From the IMG/VR virus record IMGVR_UViG_3300002134_000148, positions 1 through 30,841 of that record: a DNA stretch of 30,841 nucleotides, one strand, 5' to 3'. The translations under genes were made by a program, and so were the position numbers. The DNA comes from a virus. This document shows, piece after piece, positions 10,413 through 18,900 of the stretch (the first letter of the stretch is position 1; each line of letters opens with the position of its first letter). Under the pieces are notes generated by a model that saw only the letters and a program-made list of their open reading frames with translations, was not told the origin of the DNA and searched no databases.

Positions 10413-10834
10413 TGACAATTACAACAATAGTAACATCTCAGGCGCCAGATGCTAAACCAGTCGCCAAGTCTTTTACCTTGACGACTAACTGGCAAACGAT
10501 GATTGAAGTACCAAACTATGAAGTACCGGAGCTTGTTTTCGGTGGTTCAACAACAGTAGAACCAGGAGTAGGCGAAGTTATTTCGCCTCTCATCTTATGT
10601 AACTTTACGGCTAACACCGTTGCTGTTGATGTAAGAACCCACAGGGAAGACGTTAACGCAGAATTTTGGATTATTAGAAATCTTCAAATTCCGGCTTATG
10701 ACACAATTCCTTTACCGCTTAACGGTCAATTCTTTAAATCTGGTGATTTACTAGAAATTAAATGTGATACGAACTTAGCAGTAGATGCATCATTGTCCTT
10801 TACACTGGGTCAGTCTGAAGAGGATGATGTATAA
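10412..10834 (+). CDS. Small beta-rich virion-associated protein (140 aa)
   Basis: The ATG at 10412 shares its A with the preceding TAA (TAATG), and an AAGGG about ten bases upstream (10397-10401) can serve as ribosome binding site. The stop is again TAATG with the next gene, so the three genes look translationally coupled. The protein alternates short hydrophobic strands and polar turns, with an acidic C-terminus (SEEDDV). It has one Trp-containing segment near residue 28 (TTNWQTMIEVPNYEVPE) and a strand pair in the middle (LILCNFTANTVAVDVRTHRED). I see no signal peptide, membrane segment or catalytic motif. Small beta-sandwich proteins of this kind sit between fibre genes in marine T4-like phages. 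A role as fibre adaptor, decoration or assembly partner of one of its neighbours is inferred from position only. Confidence 0.85.
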   Translation: MTITTIVTSQAPDAKPVAKSFTLTTNWQTMIEVPNYEVPELVFGGSTTVEPGVGEVISPLILCNFTANTVAVDVRTHREDVNAEFWIIRNLQIPAYDTIPLPLNGQFFKSGDLLEIKCDTNLAVDASLSFTLGQSEEDDV

Positions 10835-13800
10835 TGGCTTTTAGATCAATCAGCGGCAGTAAGATCGTTGGACAAGGACAACCGCAACAAGTCCCGATTC
10901 AATTAGATCCATCACCATATACAGGCGCTGTTGCCTATGGCTCAGACGGGCTAATTTATGTTTCTAATGGAACTGTGTGGACCGCAGTCGGTGCAGGCAC
11001 TCAAGGTACTACTGGCGCAACAGGCATTGATGGTCCACAAGGTACACAAGGTACTTATGGACCTGGTTTTGATGTTATTGGTTCTGTTCCTGACGTAGAT
11101 GCCAACAATGATCCGGGCATGCCAGCCCTGGACAGCACATATCAACAAGGTACTCTTGGTACTGCTTTTCCAGGTGCAACCATCGGTCAAGGTGTTATTG
11201 ATGATACTGACGATGAATTGTGGGTTTACGACGGAACATATTGGGTAAATGTTGGCTCGTTCCGAGGTGTTCAAGGTTTCACAGGTATTCAAGGTTTACA
11301 AGGCAATCAAGGTATTATCGGCGAAGAAGGTATCCAAGGCTCTCGTGGTTTCCGAGGATATCAAGGCACGCAAGGTATGCAAGGCTTTATTGGGATACAA
11401 GGCACTCAAGGTATACAAGGTATACAAGGCACCCAAGGTGTTCAAGGCACACAAGGTCTTCAAGGTCTTCAAGGTCTACAGGGTACTCAAGGTACTCAAG
11501 GTCCACAATCAATTCAAGGTACTCAAGGCTTTATTGGTGTCCAAGGCTTTTTTGGTTTCCAAGGCGCGCAGGGTACTGAAGGTACAAGAGACTACGCAGT
11601 AACCAACAACGGTAGCACAAATTATCTTGTTGATGGCGTAGCCCAGCCAACGCTTCATCTTATTCGCGGATTTTCATACAATTTTAATCTAACAGTTTCA
11701 GGCCACCCATTTTATATTAAAACAGCAGCCACAACTGGCACAGGCGATCAATATAACAACGGTGTTACTAATAACGGTGCTGAAACTGGCACAGTAAAAG
11801 TACAATTACCATATGACGCTCCAAATACTTTGTATTACCAATGTTCTATTCACTCTGCAATGGGTGGTGTAATTAATGTAAGTGATATTGGCCCGCAGGG
11901 TACTCAAGGTCTTCAAGGAACACAAGCATTTCAGGGTGTTCAAGGCACCCAAGGTCTTCAAGGTCTACAGGGTGCTCAAGGTATTCAATCTAATCAAGGT
12001 ATTCAAGGTATTCAAGGCGATCTTGGTTTCCAAGGAACACAAGGCGATCAAGGAACTCAAGGTGTTCAAGGTCTTCAAGGTTACACTGGTATTCAGGGTA
12101 TGCAAGGCGATCAAGGTACTCAAGGTACTCAAGGTTTCCAAGGCACACAGGGTTTCCAAGGTTACCAAGGCACACAGGGTTTCCAAGGTTTCCAAGGCGA
12201 TCAAGGCACACAAGGTTTCCAAGGCACACAAGGTTTCCAAGGTGTTCAGGGAGCGGTTGGTCATTACGGTGGTTTAACTCACGAGTGGAACTTTGTAAGC
12301 AACATAACAGCATCTACTGATCCAGGTCTAAGCGGTTGGAAACTTAACACAAATGACATTTCGACTGCTACAATCTTAACGCTTGATGATATTCCTTTAG
12401 ATAATTATACTAACGATATCGATGAAACGTTTGATTGGTTAGCTGCAATTCCTGGAGCTAATAAAGGTCTTATCGTAATCGAAAGTTTCGACGATGGTAT
12501 TGGTCCTTCAGGACACCATCAGGTTGTATACGAATTCTCAGACTTTACTTGGGATGGTTCTGGCAAAACATTCGGTTGGTTTGACATAACTTATGTCGGA
12601 AATTATGGTATTACAAGTACAAGTTGGGCTACTGATGTAATCGGTGGTGGCCACGGTCCTAAAACTATTATTAACTTTGTTCCTCGCGGTGCAGCAGGTA
12701 TTCAGGGTGATACTGGTGCACAAGGCTTTATTGGTTTTCAGGGCATGCAAGGCACCCAAGGTGTTCAGGGTCTTCAAGGAGATGTTGGTTTACAAGGCTT
12801 TACTGGCGCGCAAGGTATTGCTGGTGCGTATGGCGGGGCTTCATTTGAATACGACTTTACTCCGGACACTTCGCCAACAGGTCCTGCTTCAGGCTTAATT
12901 AAGTTTAATAACACCGATTTAACTTTAGCTACAATCATGAGAATGTCTGATACCGAAACTAACGGTGCAAACATTGATGCGTATCTAAGAAGTTTAGATG
13001 ACGGCGGAAGTTCAATTAAAGGTTACATCAAGATTGTTTCTATTGCTAATCCAGCAGAATTCTTATTGTACTCTCTTACTTCTTTAGTAGAGAATTCAGC
13101 TTATTATAACTTTAGTGTAACATACTTAACTAAATCAGCCAATGCTGATGCAACATACTTTACCAATAACACAGACATTATCTTTACGTTTACACGGGCT
13201 GGTGATATCGGTGTTCAAGGTCTCCAAGGTACTCAAGGTGTTCAGGGTCTCCAAGGCGACTTCGGTATTCAAGGTGACACTGGCGCAGGTACGCAAGGTG
13301 CACAAGGTACACAAGGTTTTCAAGGCGACTTAGGTATTCAAGGCTTCCCAGGACCAATCGGACCGCAGGGTATTCAAGGAACTCAAGGTTTTGATGGTGA
13401 AGGCGGTGCGCAAGGAGCAGTTGGTAGCTTCGGTGGTGTAACATTCGATTATACTTACAGCACAAATACTGGAAACTCTGATCCAACCAACGGGATTCTT
13501 AAGTTTAATAATGCTGCGTTATCTTTAGCAACTGAATTGTATATTGACGATAAAGATGATAATGTGGTTGATATTCAACCGTTCCTAAGAACAATTGATG
13601 ACTCAACTAGCCCGATTAAAGGTCACTTTAAAGTTTCAGAAAAAGATACACCTGCTAACTTTGTAATCTTTACTATTGCGTCGTTAACAGAAAATAGTGG
13701 TTATTTCTCAGTTACTTCTTCTTTCGTAAGCGGTTCAGTAGCTAACTTTGCAGATGCTGCAGATATTGTTATTACTTTCGCAAGAACTGGTGACATTGGC

Positions 13801-15528
13801 CCAATTGGTACTCAAGGCCTTCAAGGCTATGATGGTATTCAAGGTTTTGATGGTATTCAAGGTGGTGGCGGCGGGATTGGTGTCCAAGGTGTCCAAGGGC
13901 CGCAGGGTTTCATCGGTTCACAAGGCCTTTCAGGATTTATTGGTGGCGACGGCACACAGGGTTCTCAAGGTGTACAAGGTGTACAAGGACCACAGGGTAT
14001 TGCTGGAGCAGATGGCGACGAAGGTTTCCAAGGCTTGCAGGGCTTGCAAGGTTTTCTAGGCGTTGGTGTTCAAGGTCTTCAAGGTGTGCAGGGTTTCCAA
14101 GGTATTGCTGGCATTGGCGCAACTGGTATTCAGGGTTTCCAAGGTTACCAAGGTATCCAACAAGCGGGTGTTCAAGGTCTTCAAGGTTTTGATGGCCCCA
14201 TAGGATTTGGTTTACAAGGTCTTCAAGGTGTGCAAGGTCTTCAAGGTGCCCGTGGTTTGCAAGCCGCGCAAGGTTTAACTGGTACTGGTGAAGGTGGTGT
14301 ACAGGGCAACCAAGGTGTCCAAGGTTTTGATGGTGACGAAGGTGTGCAAGGCTTCCAAGGTGATTCGGGTGTTGGTAACCAAGGTGTTCAAGGTTTCCAA
14401 GGGCCTGCTAGCGTTGGTGACGATGGTACTCAAGGCTTTACTGGGTTCCAAGGAACTCAGGGTTTTACTGGTGATTCGGGCATTGGTGGACTTCAAGGAC
14501 CACAGGGTGTTCAAGGACCGCAAGGCATGCAAGGCCAGGGCGGCGGATTAGGTAATACTGGCGGACAAGGTGTACAAGGTTTTCTTGGTGACGAGGGTAT
14601 ACAAGGACCTCCGGGTGTTGGTTCACAGGGTATTCAAGGAACACAAGGTTTCCAAGGTGACTTAGGTGTTCAAGGCTTCCCAGGACAAGGAACACAAGGT
14701 ATCCAAGGAACACAGGCTGCTCAAGGTTTCCAAGGTGAGCGTGGATTCCAAGGTACTCAAGGTATGCAAGGGCCTGGTATCCAAGGCGGTATAGAAAACA
14801 TTCAGAACGTGCATGAATATGCTGTTCAAAGCACTCCGCTGTTTATTGGATTTGTTGAAGCTGGTGCAACACATAGACCATTAATGGCTACAACAGGCCC
14901 GAATCCAGGCGGTGAATCAAACTTCTACTATACGTCAGATGTTGATGAATTGACTGTAGAGAATATTCAAGTTGAAGGTAACTTGACTATTGTTGGCACA
15001 TTAACAGCAGGTACAATTGCAGGTACTGCTTCTGATATGCACATGGCTACTGACCTTGATATTACTTTTGGTGGTGACGCAGCTACTCCATATATGAAGT
15101 TTGGGTTTGAATCTGCTAGTCAAAACATGGTGCTGTCAGCCAACAGCAGCGTCTCAACCGCGGTTGTTTTCAGAGATCTAGCCACATCAACCAACGAGTT
15201 TACATTCAATATGGTAACTGGCAATTTTACTGCCACGGGTGATGTAGAAGCTAACTCAGACGAAAGATTGAAAGAAAACGTTCAAACTATTGATAATGCT
15301 CTTGATAAAGTGGCAGCGCTGAGAGGTGTTTACTTCGATCTGATAGCAAAACCAGGTAATAGAAAAGTTGGTCTTATCGCACAAGAAGTTGAGAAAATAC
15401 TCCCAGAAGTCGTTTCAACATCAGACGAAGGTATAGGCATCAAGAGTGTTGCGTACGCTAACATTGTCGGTCTCTTAATCGAAGCGATAAAAGAACTTAA
15501 AGATGAAGTTGACGAATTAAAAGGTTAA
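10834..15528 (+). CDS. Collagen-like fibre with cupredoxin-like insert and S74 self-cleaving chaperone (1564 aa)
   Basis: The start overlaps the previous stop (TAATG); AAGAGG at 10818-10823 is the likely ribosome binding site. Domain order by residue: 1-142 N-terminal attachment region with two LIYVSNGTVW/LWVYDGTYW-like strands; 143-251 collagen-like; 252-351 cupredoxin-like; 352-476 collagen-like; 477-619 globular insert; 620-664 collagen-like; 665-791 second insert; 792-864 collagen-like; 865-987 third insert; 988-1319 long collagen-like; 1320-1474 beta-rich distal part with TIVGTLTAGTIAG-type strands; 1475-1564 Peptidase_S74/endosialidase-type intramolecular chaperone. In the known family that chaperone trimerises the fibre and then cuts itself off just before a Ser, using a Ser-Lys pair. 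Here these would be S1475 and K1480 in SDERLKENV. The protein is most likely a trimeric side or tail fibre that binds host surface structures. An intrinsic terminator follows 30 bases after the stop. Confidence 0.92.
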   Translation: MAFRSISGSKIVGQGQPQQVPIQLDPSPYTGAVAYGSDGLIYVSNGTVWTAVGAGTQGTTGATGIDGPQGTQGTYGPGFDVIGSVPDVDANNDPGMPALDSTYQQGTLGTAFPGATIGQGVIDDTDDELWVYDGTYWVNVGSFRGVQGFTGIQGLQGNQGIIGEEGIQGSRGFRGYQGTQGMQGFIGIQGTQGIQGIQGTQGVQGTQGLQGLQGLQGTQGTQGPQSIQGTQGFIGVQGFFGFQGAQGTEGTRDYAVTNNGSTNYLVDGVAQPTLHLIRGFSYNFNLTVSGHPFYIKTAATTGTGDQYNNGVTNNGAETGTVKVQLPYDAPNTLYYQCSIHSAMGGVINVSDIGPQGTQGLQGTQAFQGVQGTQGLQGLQGAQGIQSNQGIQGIQGDLGFQGTQGDQGTQGVQGLQGYTGIQGMQGDQGTQGTQGFQGTQGFQGYQGTQGFQGFQGDQGTQGFQGTQGFQGVQGAVGHYGGLTHEWNFVSNITASTDPGLSGWKLNTNDISTATILTLDDIPLDNYTNDIDETFDWLAAIPGANKGLIVIESFDDGIGPSGHHQVVYEFSDFTWDGSGKTFGWFDITYVGNYGITSTSWATDVIGGGHGPKTIINFVPRGAAGIQGDTGAQGFIGFQGMQGTQGVQGLQGDVGLQGFTGAQGIAGAYGGASFEYDFTPDTSPTGPASGLIKFNNTDLTLATIMRMSDTETNGANIDAYLRSLDDGGSSIKGYIKIVSIANPAEFLLYSLTSLVENSAYYNFSVTYLTKSANADATYFTNNTDIIFTFTRAGDIGVQGLQGTQGVQGLQGDFGIQGDTGAGTQGAQGTQGFQGDLGIQGFPGPIGPQGIQGTQGFDGEGGAQGAVGSFGGVTFDYTYSTNTGNSDPTNGILKFNNAALSLATELYIDDKDDNVVDIQPFLRTIDDSTSPIKGHFKVSEKDTPANFVIFTIASLTENSGYFSVTSSFVSGSVANFADAADIVITFARTGDIGPIGTQGLQGYDGIQGFDGIQGGGGGIGVQGVQGPQGFIGSQGLSGFIGGDGTQGSQGVQGVQGPQGIAGADGDEGFQGLQGLQGFLGVGVQGLQGVQGFQGIAGIGATGIQGFQGYQGIQQAGVQGLQGFDGPIGFGLQGLQGVQGLQGARGLQAAQGLTGTGEGGVQGNQGVQGFDGDEGVQGFQGDSGVGNQGVQGFQGPASVGDDGTQGFTGFQGTQGFTGDSGIGGLQGPQGVQGPQGMQGQGGGLGNTGGQGVQGFLGDEGIQGPPGVGSQGIQGTQGFQGDLGVQGFPGQGTQGIQGTQAAQGFQGERGFQGTQGMQGPGIQGGIENIQNVHEYAVQSTPLFIGFVEAGATHRPLMATTGPNPGGESNFYYTSDVDELTVENIQVEGNLTIVGTLTAGTIAGTASDMHMATDLDITFGGDAATPYMKFGFESASQNMVLSANSSVSTAVVFRDLATSTNEFTFNMVTGNFTATGDVEANSDERLKENVQTIDNALDKVAALRGVYFDLIAKPGNRKVGLIAQEVEKILPEVVSTSDEGIGIKSVAYANIVGLLIEAIKELKDEVDELKG
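11587..11886 (+). other. Cupredoxin-like domain with type-1 copper ligand pattern
   Basis: About 100 residues inside the collagen-like fibre (residues 252-351). It has an N-terminal strand (DYAVTNNGSTNYLVDG), an LIRGFSYNFNL strand, then GHPFYI, then a strand ending LYYQCSIHSAMGG. His291 in GHPFYI and Cys337, His340 and Met343 match the His/Cys/His/Met ligand set of type-1 copper proteins. The C-x2-H-x2-M spacing is that of amicyanin. Similar C-x2-H-x2-M segments are familiar to me in structural proteins of marine phages. Whether copper is bound is not shown by sequence. The domain may serve only as a stable fold or as a receptor-binding knob. Confidence 0.75.
12262..13794 (+). repeat. Three related globular inserts of the collagen fibre
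   Basis: The inserts lie at 12262-12690, 12826-13206 and 13426-13794. Each begins with a (Y/F)GG(x)2(F/W)x(Y/W)xF-type strand directly after a collagen block and ends with IIxFxxxG or IxFTRAGD, after which the collagen restarts. The second and third are clearly homologous: both have SGLIKFNN or NGILKFNN, then a LATxxxxxD strand, then L(R)(S/T)xDD, then IKGxxKV. The first is longer and more divergent but keeps the same opening and a KGLIVIES strand. They look like trimeric beta knobs on a shaft. Specificity is unknown. Confidence 0.8.
15256..15525 (+). other. Peptidase_S74-type intramolecular chaperone domain
   Basis: The last 90 residues begin with SDERLKENV and contain KVGLIAQEVEKILPEVV, SVAYANIVGLLIEAIKEL and a terminal coiled-coil-like helix. 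This is the standard signature of the C-terminal chaperone of phage fibres and endosialidases. In that family the domain drives trimer folding and autocleavage occurs just N-terminal to the Ser, so the mature fibre here should end at residue 1474. Both dyad residues (Ser1475, Lys1480) are present. Confidence 0.92.
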
Positions 15529-15557
15529 TGCAGTCTTCGTTTTATTTAAAGTAATTA

Positions 15558-15580
15558 GAGGGGGCTTCATGCCCCCTTTT
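15558..15580 (+). terminator. Rho-independent terminator after the collagen fibre gene
   Basis: Six G/C pairs (GGGGGC with GCCCCC) close on a TTCAT loop, are extended by an A-T pair and run straight into TTTT. It sits 30 bases after the stop of the collagen fibre gene and 25 bases before the next late promoter, so it separates two transcription units. Confidence 0.93.
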
Positions 15581-15604
15581 CTCCTTTAAATAATCTCCTT
15601 CTAT

Positions 15605-15612
15605 TATAAATA
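15605..15612 (+). promoter_or_regulatory. T4-type late promoter core TATAAATA
   Basis: An exact TATAAATA lies in the 110-base gap between the terminator and the start codon at 15639, leaving a short leader. In T4 this sequence is read by the gp55 late sigma factor with the gp45 clamp. It is expected to drive 15639-15965 and the downstream 15968-19924. Confidence 0.75.
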
Positions 15613-15638
15613 AAGAAAATAGGATAAAGAGATAAAAC

Positions 15639-15965
15639 ATGAGTTCTCAATTAAACATTTATATAGACCAAGGTACAGATTTCAGACTTACAGTCGAGTT
15701 GTTTGACGACGACGACTTAGATTTGCCAATCTCTAACTATTCTTTTTACGGGGATTTGAAAAAATTGTACTCCACTAAAAGAGCTGCAGAGTTTGAATTT
15801 CAAAAGTCTGATAACGACATTACCCTAATCTTATCTGCCGATATTACTAGTCAGTTAACGCCTGGAAAATACCAATATGATGTGATGATGAAAAAGCCGA
15901 CCGGAGAATTATCAAAAATTGTTGATGGACTTGCGTTTGTTATATCAACTATAACGGAGGTATAA
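15639..15965 (+). CDS. Small structural protein of the fibre/baseplate region (108 aa)
   Basis: The ATG follows a late promoter, with a weak purine-rich ribosome site (AGAG around 15629-15632). The N-terminus (IYIDQGTDFRLTVELFDDDD) resembles the start of small baseplate or fibre-base proteins in which a strand with a D-Q-G-(T/A)-D/T motif leads into a beta-sandwich. The middle has a LKKLYSTKRAAEFEF strand, and the C-terminal half has LTPGKYQYDVMM followed by an IVDGLAFVI strand. This YQYDV-type protein is familiar in marine T4-like phages beside tail-fibre genes. Its job is not established as far as I know; an attachment or adaptor role for the following fibre is inferred. It is followed after two bases by a GTG-started gene, with a GGAGG inside its own 3' end, so the two genes are co-translated. 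Confidence 0.88.
   Translation: MSSQLNIYIDQGTDFRLTVELFDDDDLDLPISNYSFYGDLKKLYSTKRAAEFEFQKSDNDITLILSADITSQLTPGKYQYDVMMKKPTGELSKIVDGLAFVISTITEV
15956..15960 (+). promoter_or_regulatory. Strong ribosome binding site GGAGG fixing a GTG start
   Basis: The perfect Shine-Dalgarno GGAGG ends seven bases before the GTG at 15968. It sits inside the last codons of the 108-aa gene and supports GTG rather than a downstream ATG as the start of the 1318-aa protein. Confidence 0.85.
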
Positions 15966-15967
15966 GC

Positions 15968-18900
15968 GTGACTGTTAAAGTTAAAGTTGGATCGTCTAAG
16001 AACATTCGCCTTGTAGCGGCGGGTGAGAAAAGACCTGTAATCGTTCCAGATTCAGTTACTCTCGGAATAGACACTGTTGGTCCATACATTAGTGATATCG
16101 ACGCCGGCCCCGGAATTGTTATTACAACAGCCTCAGGAACTGGTAACGAAACCGCAAATGTTGTAATATCACATGCAACTACATCTACTGCAGCAAATAC
16201 TGTTAACAGCACTATTGGATTTATTCAAAATACTACGATCGATCAGTTTGGTCATATAACTGGTTTTTCTAATGCAAGTCTAGATGCTAATAACTTTATT
16301 AATGTTGGCGGTCTAATTAGTGCCAAAGATATCACACTAGGTACTACAGCAATTACTATTGGCGAAACAACAGCCGAACTCAGAGATTTAAATCTTGTAG
16401 AAATTGGTGAATTCACAATATCCGGCAATACTATTTCTGCACCTGCTGATATTAAATTTAATTTAACAACTTCAGACGCGGTTATTAGTGCTGGTGTTCA
16501 TCGAATTGTTAATGTAGAAAATCCAATTGACCCGCAGGACGTAGTTAACAAAAGATATTTAGAAGTTGAACTTCAAAGTATTGAAGATACAGTTAAAGTT
16601 GTTTCAGATCCTGTTCTACCCACAGATGCAACGAATAAAAGATATGTTGATGGATTAGTACAAGGATTCATAGTACGAAACGCGGCGCTAGGTGCAACAG
16701 TTGCAGACCTCGGCGGTACTTTTGAATCTGGCAACAGTACATTTTCATCTACTATTACACTAGCTCCAATTAACGTTCTTTATATAGACGATATTACAAG
16801 TTGGGATATTGGTGATAACCTACTTGTTAAAGATCAAACAGATCCTATAGAAAACGGTTCGTATGATGTTATCCAAAAAGGTAGCGCAAATACATCATGG
16901 ATTTTCCAAAGAACGCAATGGTCGAATGAAAGCGCTGAGCTTCCTGGTTCATACGAGTTTGTTACAGACGGTACAGTAAACGCTGGCACTGGTTGGGTTA
17001 TAACAGTAGCAGATGCTTCAACATTCACAGTTAATCAAGACGCAGTAAATTGGACACAATTTTCAGGTGAAGGTACTTATGTTGCTGGTCAAGGTTTAAC
17101 TCTTACTAGTAGCGCGTTTATTGTTGACGAAACACAGATTCTTTCGCAAATTAATCCGGTTAATAATATATTAACAATTGGCGGCGGAGGTGCTTTAACC
17201 TTACCGAATGGAACGTCTGCTACTCGTCCTACTGCTGTACAGGGAATGGTTCGTTTTAATTCTCAAGATGGTCAGTTTGAAGGCTATGACGGGATTGCTT
17301 GGTCTGGTCTTGGTGGTGTAATTGATGTAGATCAAGACACAAAAATCATGGCAGAGACTTCGCCGGGTTCAGATAACGACGAATTGAAATTCTATACCGG
17401 TGGTACATTAGCTGCTACTTTTGCTGCTAATGTTGCTTCGTTTGCAGGTGATGTATCAATTGCCGGCAACCTTACTATTGGTGACGCAGATACAGATACT
17501 GTTAGTTTTGCTGCAGACATTACATCTCATTTAGTACCCGATCAAGACAGAATTTATTCAATTGGTTCTTTATTAAAGAACTGGGCTGCAATTAATGTAG
17601 ATACAGTCAGAAGTTCTGATGGCATTGTTAAGTTTGACGGTACTGGCGCCATAATGATCCCTTCAGCAAATACTGCTTCAAGACCAGCTGGTCAAGCAGG
17701 TATGCTTCGTTTCAATTCTGAAGAAGGAAGATTTGAAGGTTACGACGGTAATATCTGGACTGGTATTGCTGGATCAGTTATTGACTTAGATAAAAATACT
17801 TATATCATTGCAGAAACATCTGCTGGTGCTAACAATAATGAACTTGACTTCTGGACAGACAACGTTCAGAGAATGCAAATTGGTGCAACCGGCGATTTAA
17901 CTTTTGGTGCTAGTCTTAACAAACTTATTATTAATTATAACACAGGTGACATGTTTGTCAACGGCAAATTAACTGCTACAAACAATTTAATTATTGATCC
18001 TGTTGGTTATATTAGTGTTGCAAATAACACTCTTACTGATCTTGCAGACCCAGTTAATCCTGGCGACGCGGTTAACCTTCGTTATTTAGATAATTCTTTT
18101 GCTTCTGGTTTAACAATTATAGACCAAGCGAACACATACGCTGATAGTATTAACCTTCTTGCAAGTCCAACTTTAAGTCTTGGCCGCGGTCTTGAATTAA
18201 TAGATCTTAATATTCCAACTAACACATTAAAATTCGGGCTTGATGCACCGATGGCTGGTTCAACAGGAATGTACGGTACTGATGGATTTACTCCTCGTAT
18301 TCGTATTACTGAAGACGGTCGTATTGACTTTGCTACCGAGATTCCATTAGAGCTTCAAGCTAACGCTATTCCTAACTTCACAGAAACATCTCGTGATATT
18401 ATCGGTCTTATGTTTACAGATGGTACGCACGAAGGTGTAAGTTTTGTAGAAGACGATGCAAATGATGTAATGAATGTTTTTGCTGACAACTTTACCATTA
18501 CTTTAGCCGGTGACGTTTCAGGTACTGCACAGGTAACAAGGCTTGCTAATACAACAATTACAACTAGCTTAACTGCCAACTTCTTAACTACTATTCAAGC
18601 GGCTGACGCAAATAGTGGTATCATTGTTACACATACACCCGGTCCAAATACAACTGCAGATATTGAACTAGACTTCTCTTATTTAGATACAGTTTATGTT
18701 CCTGCAATTGGTGGTACTTATTCAGGTAACATCAGTGCACCAAGATTTATAGATTCTGATAATACAAGTTTCTATATGGATCCAGCTGGTACTTCGCGTA
18801 TCAACGACATGGAAGTCGGTTTTGGATCTACGTTCTCAAGAATTAAAATGCGGGATGGTCCTGGCTCGTTTTCATACGTTTATGCTTCAAGTGGTAAAAT

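Larger units (their letters stand above)
11260..14790 (+). repeat. Gln-rich collagen-like Gly-X-Gln repeats in five blocks
   Basis: Blocks lie at about 11260-11586, 11887-12261, 12688-12825, 13201-13425 and 13795-14790, roughly 690 residues in all. The triplet is Gly-X-Y with Y nearly always Gln (GTQGIQGVQGLQG type). At DNA level this gives a 9-base period around CAAGGT. Proline is rare and concentrated in GPQ or GPxG. Triplet register breaks, often beside GxGG or GVGxQG, occur several times in the last block. Bacterial and phage collagens lack hydroxyproline and are known to form trimers, and Gln in Y is one way to add hydrogen bonds. The blocks act as rigid shafts between the globular inserts. 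Confidence 0.93.

Noticed and set aside
10142-10495. Antisense 117-codon frame across the first gene junction
   Set aside because: It overlaps two well supported genes on the opposite strand and has no recognisable domain.
11220-14713. Many long open frames on both strands across the collagen region, rich in Lys-Val, Ser-Arg or Leu-Thr repeats
   Set aside because: They are produced by the 9-base periodicity of the Gly-X-Gln codons. They have simple repeat composition and no independent ribosome sites.
15585-15592. TTTAAATA as a second late promoter
   Set aside because: One mismatch to the core and only 20 bases before an exact TATAAATA that is better placed.
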